Positions 59,265-64,000 of a DNA stretch of 64,000 bases are shown here, piece after piece. Under the pieces are notes generated by a model. It ran no database searches, was not told the origin of the DNA, and was given only the letters and a program-made list of their open reading frames with translations. The translations under genes were made by a program, and so were the position numbers. The DNA lies in assembly GCA_037367405.1 (NCBI GenBank), contig JAZKJV010003125.1, positions 1 through 64,000 on the forward strand, given 5' to 3'. This stretch comes from Ottelia alismoides. Its lineage: Eukaryota; Streptophyta; Magnoliopsida; Alismatales; Hydrocharitaceae. Every line of letters starts with the position of its first letter. Positions within the stretch are counted from its first letter, which is position 1.

Positions 59265-61625
59265 CTAGAGTAGAAGGATCCATCTAGTTAGTCTCGCTTT
59301 GGAATCCTTCTTTGCCATGAGGTACCTAATGGCGGTATGGTCTGTGAATATAGTCAACTTTGATCCAATGATGTAAAATTTGAATATATCTTGGGCAAAG
59401 ACTACGGCTAGCATCTCCTTCTTAGTGACAGTGTAGTTCCGATGCGCGACGTCCAATGTACGGCTAGCGTAATGAATGGCAAATGTCACTCCATCCCTCA
59501 TCTGTCCCAGCACGACCCCTACGGTAAAATCGGAGGCATCTATCATGATCTCGAATGGGAGAGACTAATCAGGCAGCTGAGGGATAGGAGTCTCAACAAC
59601 TAGACTCTTGAGAGTCTTAAATGATGCAAGACATTTATCATCCACAATGGACTCGGTGTCTTTGGTCAGTAAATCAGTCAACGGTCGGGCAGTCCTGCTG
59701 AAATCATGAATGAAGAATTGGTAGAAACCGACATGCCCCAGAAAAGACCGTAACTGTCGCAAGTTGGATGGTGGACTGAGTTTCCTAATGATATCAACCT
59801 TGGTCGTATCAACCTCCATGCCCCGATTGGAGATGATATGACCAAGCATCGTCCCTTGAGTCACCATGAAGTGACCCTTCTCCCAAGATAATACAAGATA
59901 AACCTCGATGCATCGCTAAAGGACGTGGTCTAGGCAGTCAAGACAAGCATCAAACCCATCTCCATAGACCGAAAAGTCATCCATGAAGACCTCCAAGCAC
60001 TCACCCACCATTTCCGAAAAGATGGACAATATGCACCTTTGGAATGTTGCTGGGACGTTACATAGACCAAAGGGCATCCATCTGAAAGCATATGTCCCAA
60101 AGGGACATGTGAATGTGGTCTTGTCCTGGTCTTTGGGCGCAATGACCACTGGTTGTAATCAAAATACCAGTCAAGAAAGCAGTAGTGACTCTTCCCAGCT
60201 AGCCTCTCTATAATCTGATCAATAAAAGGCAGCCGGAAATGATCCTTCTTGGTTGATGGCCTGGTTAAATCGTCTGTAGTCCACACAAACCCTCCAAGAA
60301 ATGGGTACCCGGGTAGCGATCCCCTCTCCAGACTCACTCATGACTGTAGTGATGCCCGTCTTCTTGGGAATCACATGTAATGGACTAACCCACTTGGAGT
60401 TGGAGATGGGGTAGATAAAATCGGTGCTCCACCATTTCAGATTTCCTTCATGATAACCTCTCGAAGGTTCGGGTTCAGCCACCGCTGGAACTCATGCGAC
60501 AGCTTGGCATCCTCTTCGAGATAGATATGGTGGGAGCACAGGTTCGGACTTATCCCCTGGAGATCAGCTACACTCCATCCTATCACCTTGCGATTCTTTT
60601 CAAGAAAGTCCATCAAACGAGATTCTTGCTCTCCAATCAGATCTGCTGAGATAATGACTAGGAGCATCTCATGCTCGCCGGCAAGGAACCCATACTTCAA
60701 CGATTACAGCAAGGGCTTCAGCTCTGGACAATTGGGAGCTGGCGGATTTGGCCTCTGAAAGATATGAGTGAAAGCAACCAAATCTGCACAGGAGAACTCT
60801 CGCCGATCATGACAATCTGGTGAAGACTGCTCTGCTGATGTGTCTGTACTCTGAATGGGATCAATCTCCACCCCAGCTTCTGGCTCTGTGGGAATCATAC
60901 ATGGAATCAACTCATCAAACTTTGCCCAATCAATATCTGACTCCGAGGGATCTGAATCTAAATCAAGAGAACTATCAACTGCTTCGCTATCCTGAATGCG
61001 GCCTACGACCTCAAATGTGTCCTCTACCAAGAATACACTCTCCAAGCTCTCCTCTGTTGGAATCTGGGAATCAGCTGAATCTGAAGGTGAGAGGATGGCT
61101 CGTGAAATGGGATCTGACCAAGCGGCTTCATCATCTGTGATCACAAAATCGTACTCTTGGTGGAAGTCTCGCTCTGCCTCTGTCATTTGCTCTGAATCAC
61201 TAAGCTGCTCTGAGCAAGATGAATCTCATGCTCTAGACTCATCGATCATCTCTATTTGTATACTCTCACCCTCGACGTGAACGTATACCTTCCCGCTATC
61301 ATGATCGGAAACTTCCTTGGCTGTGGCCAAGAACGAGCATCCTAAAATGATGGGGGTATCAGTCACAGTCTCAGGGATCTCCATGTCCAACACAACGAAG
61401 TCCACAGGGAATTTCAAGCCCTGAATTGCGACGACCACATCCTTCAGCAACCCCTTCGGCCTCTTGATAGATCGATCAACAAACTGAAGGACCGTCCTGC
61501 TTTGATGAAGAGGTCCAAACTCGAATCGATCGAGTAAGGCTGACGGAAGTATGTTGATGGAAGAGTCGCTGTCTAATAGAGTCCGATCGAACCTTTGCTC
61601 ATGTATGCGACATCTGACATAGGGA
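59265..61625 (-). pseudogene. Gypsy-3 retropepsin, reverse transcriptase and RNase H remnant
   Basis: Retropepsin comes first (about 61600-61226), with DSDSSINILPSALL and then PIILGCSFLA. An acidic spacer lies at 61186-60704. Reverse transcriptase starts near 60480 (SNSKWVSPLHVIPKK, WRVCVDYRRFN) and includes FRWMPFGLCNVPATFQRC and the catalytic box EVFMDDFSVYG (about 59964-59996), where FMDD keeps both aspartates. The connection domain (LGHIISNRGMEVD) follows at 59867-59565. RNase H is at 59546-59265 ([24 protein letters not shown]). The order is the Ty3/Gypsy order. Frame changes at about 60200 and elsewhere, plus stops, inactivate it. The protease follows the LTR with only about 30 bases between, so the gag that normally precedes it is gone. 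Confidence 0.87.
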
Positions 61626-61649
61626 GCTCTGATGACCTATAAGTCATGC

Positions 61650-64000
61650 GATCCAGGTTAAGGTGTAAATCAGGGTTGTTGCGACCTGAACTACGAGGCT
61701 AAGTCAATCAAGAAAAATCAAGACCACTAAATGAAGATAATCAAACAAGTCAAATAAATAGCGGTCCTCCTATTTTATTTTACCTGGTATAACTACCAGG
61801 GTCGAACACAAGGAGCACAGAATGCAATAGCTACGAAGTATTTGGGAAAAAATAAAAAGAAATAAAATATTTTTTGGATTTTTATTTTTTCAATTTTTTT
61901 TGTAATTTTTAATATAAGAAAAAAATGTAAAAGAAATGGAAAAGGCACAAACCAACAATTATTTAACACACCAAAACAAGTCAGAAAATTAAAATAAAAA
62001 TATTTTTGGTTTTTATAAATATTTAAGTGATTTTGTTATTTTTCTTGGATTTTTTGGATTTTTAGTTAATTTTATAAAAATGAAACAAGTGTAAAAATAA
62101 AAGCTAATGTGCATCCAGAATCTAAAGGCTATTTAAAAATATTTAAATAGCTATAAAATTCAAGCAACAATTTTATGATAAAGTAAAAATACAAACCTAA
62201 CTACAGAAAAAGAAATTGCATTTTCTTGAAGTTTATAAAAAATTTTAAATGATTTTCCTAAGTTTTTAAGTGTTTTTCAATTTTTAGTGTTTTTATAAAT
62301 CCAAATGCAACAAAAATCGATCTGAATTAAAAACACAACAACACAAACACACAGTAATTTTTTTGGATTTTCTTTAATATTTTAGTTGATTTTTCAAATT
62401 AGAGAGTAACAATTTTTAGGGTTTTTTATTTTTAAAAATAGAAAATGAAAATAAAACAAGCCCAAAAATTTATGGAAATTTTTACACTGTGGCAGGAGCC
62501 AGTTTCTAAATTTCGTGAAGTTTGGATGAAAATTGCTATTTATTTCAACCAATCAAAGACATACAACACATAGGACCTAGATGCAAAGAACTTAAGTTCT
62601 GGGGACTAAAGAATAACACACATAAAAAGTCCAAGGGCCCTACTACAATTTTCACTTGAATTTAGCACATGTTCAACCATGCACATGGGTATGGATATAA
62701 ATAAAGAAACTAAAACTTCATTTCATAACATCCAAGAAACCCGAGGGCATACATGCAAATGTTCCAGAAAAACACGTGACAATGCACGTGCAACTGTATA
62801 AGGAGGACTAAAATGTAAATGGTGAAAATAGCAGGGGCTCAAATGCAAATAGTCCACAGTATACTATTTATTTAACATACTAAATAAGAACATAAAGAAA
62901 CTGCAGGGAAGGTGACGCAAATTACCTAGCCAACTCGTGCGGGTCACGTTGTCTGCCAGGTGGCGCTTGCTGAATGGAAGGAGATCTACGGCCCTGGCGC
63001 TGACACCTGGTAGATCTAACGGCTGTCCTGCGGGCATGAACGTGGGCGTACGAGGCCATTAGATATCAGATCTAACGGCCTGACAAGGCGCAGACAACGA
63101 ACGATGGCGATCGAGTCTGGACTGCAATGGTGATCCAACGGTAGAGGATGGTCCTGGATGAGCTCCTCCCTGGCGAAGTTCGCCAGAGAACTGGTGGCGC
63201 TCTGGGCATCTGATTTCCGAAGGAGGGGCTTGAATCGTGACGCTCCTCCGCGTCGGGTGGCGGTGGCGGATGGAGCATCTACCAGTCGGATCTTTGGGAA
63301 GGTGGTGGTGACCTGGGATAGCTCCGACGAGGTGGATGAGAGGCGTCCTGGGGTGTATTTGCGCACGTTCTGACCTGCAAACGGAATCTTCGACTCAGAG
63401 GGAGACTCCGATCAGGGGTTATTTGGCTGGAATCAGAGTGAAGCGACAGTGGTTGATGTTGAAGGTTCTGACGAGACAGCGGATGGAACCTAGCCTAGTC
63501 TTGGCTCGGATAGCCAAGATCGGGATGATCAGGTTGCAGAGGGAGGATGACGGTGGACAGGGGATCCTATCTAAGCGGCTAAGGGTGATCGTTGGAGCTC
63601 CGACCATCGGGTCGGAGCCGGCGGAGGTTCGATGAAAGATTCGAGATAAAGGAAACTCGGATCGACTAAAGGTGTACCTAATGGTCCAAGATTGATCCTG
63701 AGCTCCAGGGGGATGCGTCGATGGGGGTCGTCGCCTCGACCACGCTGCGGCAGGCGGGGAGGCTCGAACCTGACGGTGCTCCGGCCACGTGCTTTGAGCT
63801 TCGGATACAGGCACTCTCTCCGACCACCAAATGTCGCTTCCGAACGCTGTCACCGAGGCGAAGGTTTCTAGGGCAGAAGGGAGGTGTGCGGCACGAGCTA
63901 AGGAGATGGGCAATGAAATGAAGACTTTATATGCAATCCCAAGTGACGAGGAAGAACGTGCACGGGCACACGATCCAAGAAAGATTCGCCACGCCCTAGG
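61650..64000 (-). repeat. Gypsy-3 5' LTR (incomplete in window)
   Basis: It is homologous to the inner part of the 3' LTR. The shared TATA-like TTTATA block (about 63925) shows that roughly 1 kb of U3 lies beyond the window. Its junction with the protease is abrupt. Confidence 0.72.

Larger units (their letters stand above)
52376..64000 (-). mobile_element. Gypsy-3: Athila-like LTR retrotransposon lacking gag, running off the window
   Basis: On minus the order is 5' LTR (64000 and beyond to about 61650), then directly retropepsin, reverse transcriptase, RNase H and integrase (61625-58001). A non-coding region with polypurine hairpins, the polypurine tract (55743-55758) and the 3' LTR follow. 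Primer site, leader and gag are missing between LTR and protease. All coding domains contain stops or frameshifts. Confidence 0.8.

Overview
This window looks like gene-poor nuclear DNA from a flowering plant. It holds one host gene, a callose synthase, set in a dense mosaic of nested transposable elements. The evidence for a plant is the plant-type callose synthase of the CalS12/GSL5 class, Copia, Athila-like Gypsy, LINE and TRIM retroelements with plant tRNA primer sites, Mutator-like elements with 9-base target duplications, and captured fragments of plant gene families. The GC-rich captured exons would fit a monocot, but I cannot fix the species.

Layout. 1-1730: a decayed LINE reverse transcriptase. 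1803-11788: a tandem TRIM-like array (LTR, internal, LTR, internal, LTR). Each of its two internal domains carries a Copia element: Copia-A at 2015-5967 and Copia-B at 6466-11567, the latter with a perfect 5-base target duplication. 12405-17702 (minus): the intronless callose synthase. It is readable along its full length but broken by one stop codon and two mutually compensating single-base indels. 17859-19355: a G-rich Mutator-like element (MULE-1) inserted 156 bases upstream of the gene's start codon. 19446-22350 (minus): the 5' half of a third Copia element (Copia-C). 22361-27335: three further Mutator-like elements. MULE-2 is G-rich, MULE-3 has very long inverted repeats built from tandem units, and MULE-4 carries fragments of a prolyl 4-hydroxylase gene and an S-locus-glycoprotein-domain gene in opposite orientations. 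28522-32993: AT-rich DNA with two inverted copies of a terminal-inverted-repeat element and a candidate Helitron between them. 34741-64000: Athila-like Gypsy material. Gypsy-1 (plus) keeps an open 764-codon ORF with a retropepsin domain but has no polymerase. Gypsy-2 (plus) is a leader fragment. Gypsy-3 (minus) keeps a decayed polymerase but has no gag, and its 5' LTR runs off the window.

How the parts relate. The callose synthase is the only host gene seen; its product would make beta-1,3-glucan at the plasma membrane. Everything else is mobile DNA, all damaged. Gypsy-1 and Gypsy-3 share their 3' non-coding region and polypurine-tract repeats, so they are probably one family that has lost complementary halves. 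The most unusual items are the double-nested TRIM array, the two-gene capture in MULE-4 with its flanking 191-base duplication, the tandem-unit inverted repeats of MULE-3, and the open polymerase-less retropepsin ORF of Gypsy-1. All family names were assigned by reading motifs, without database searches.
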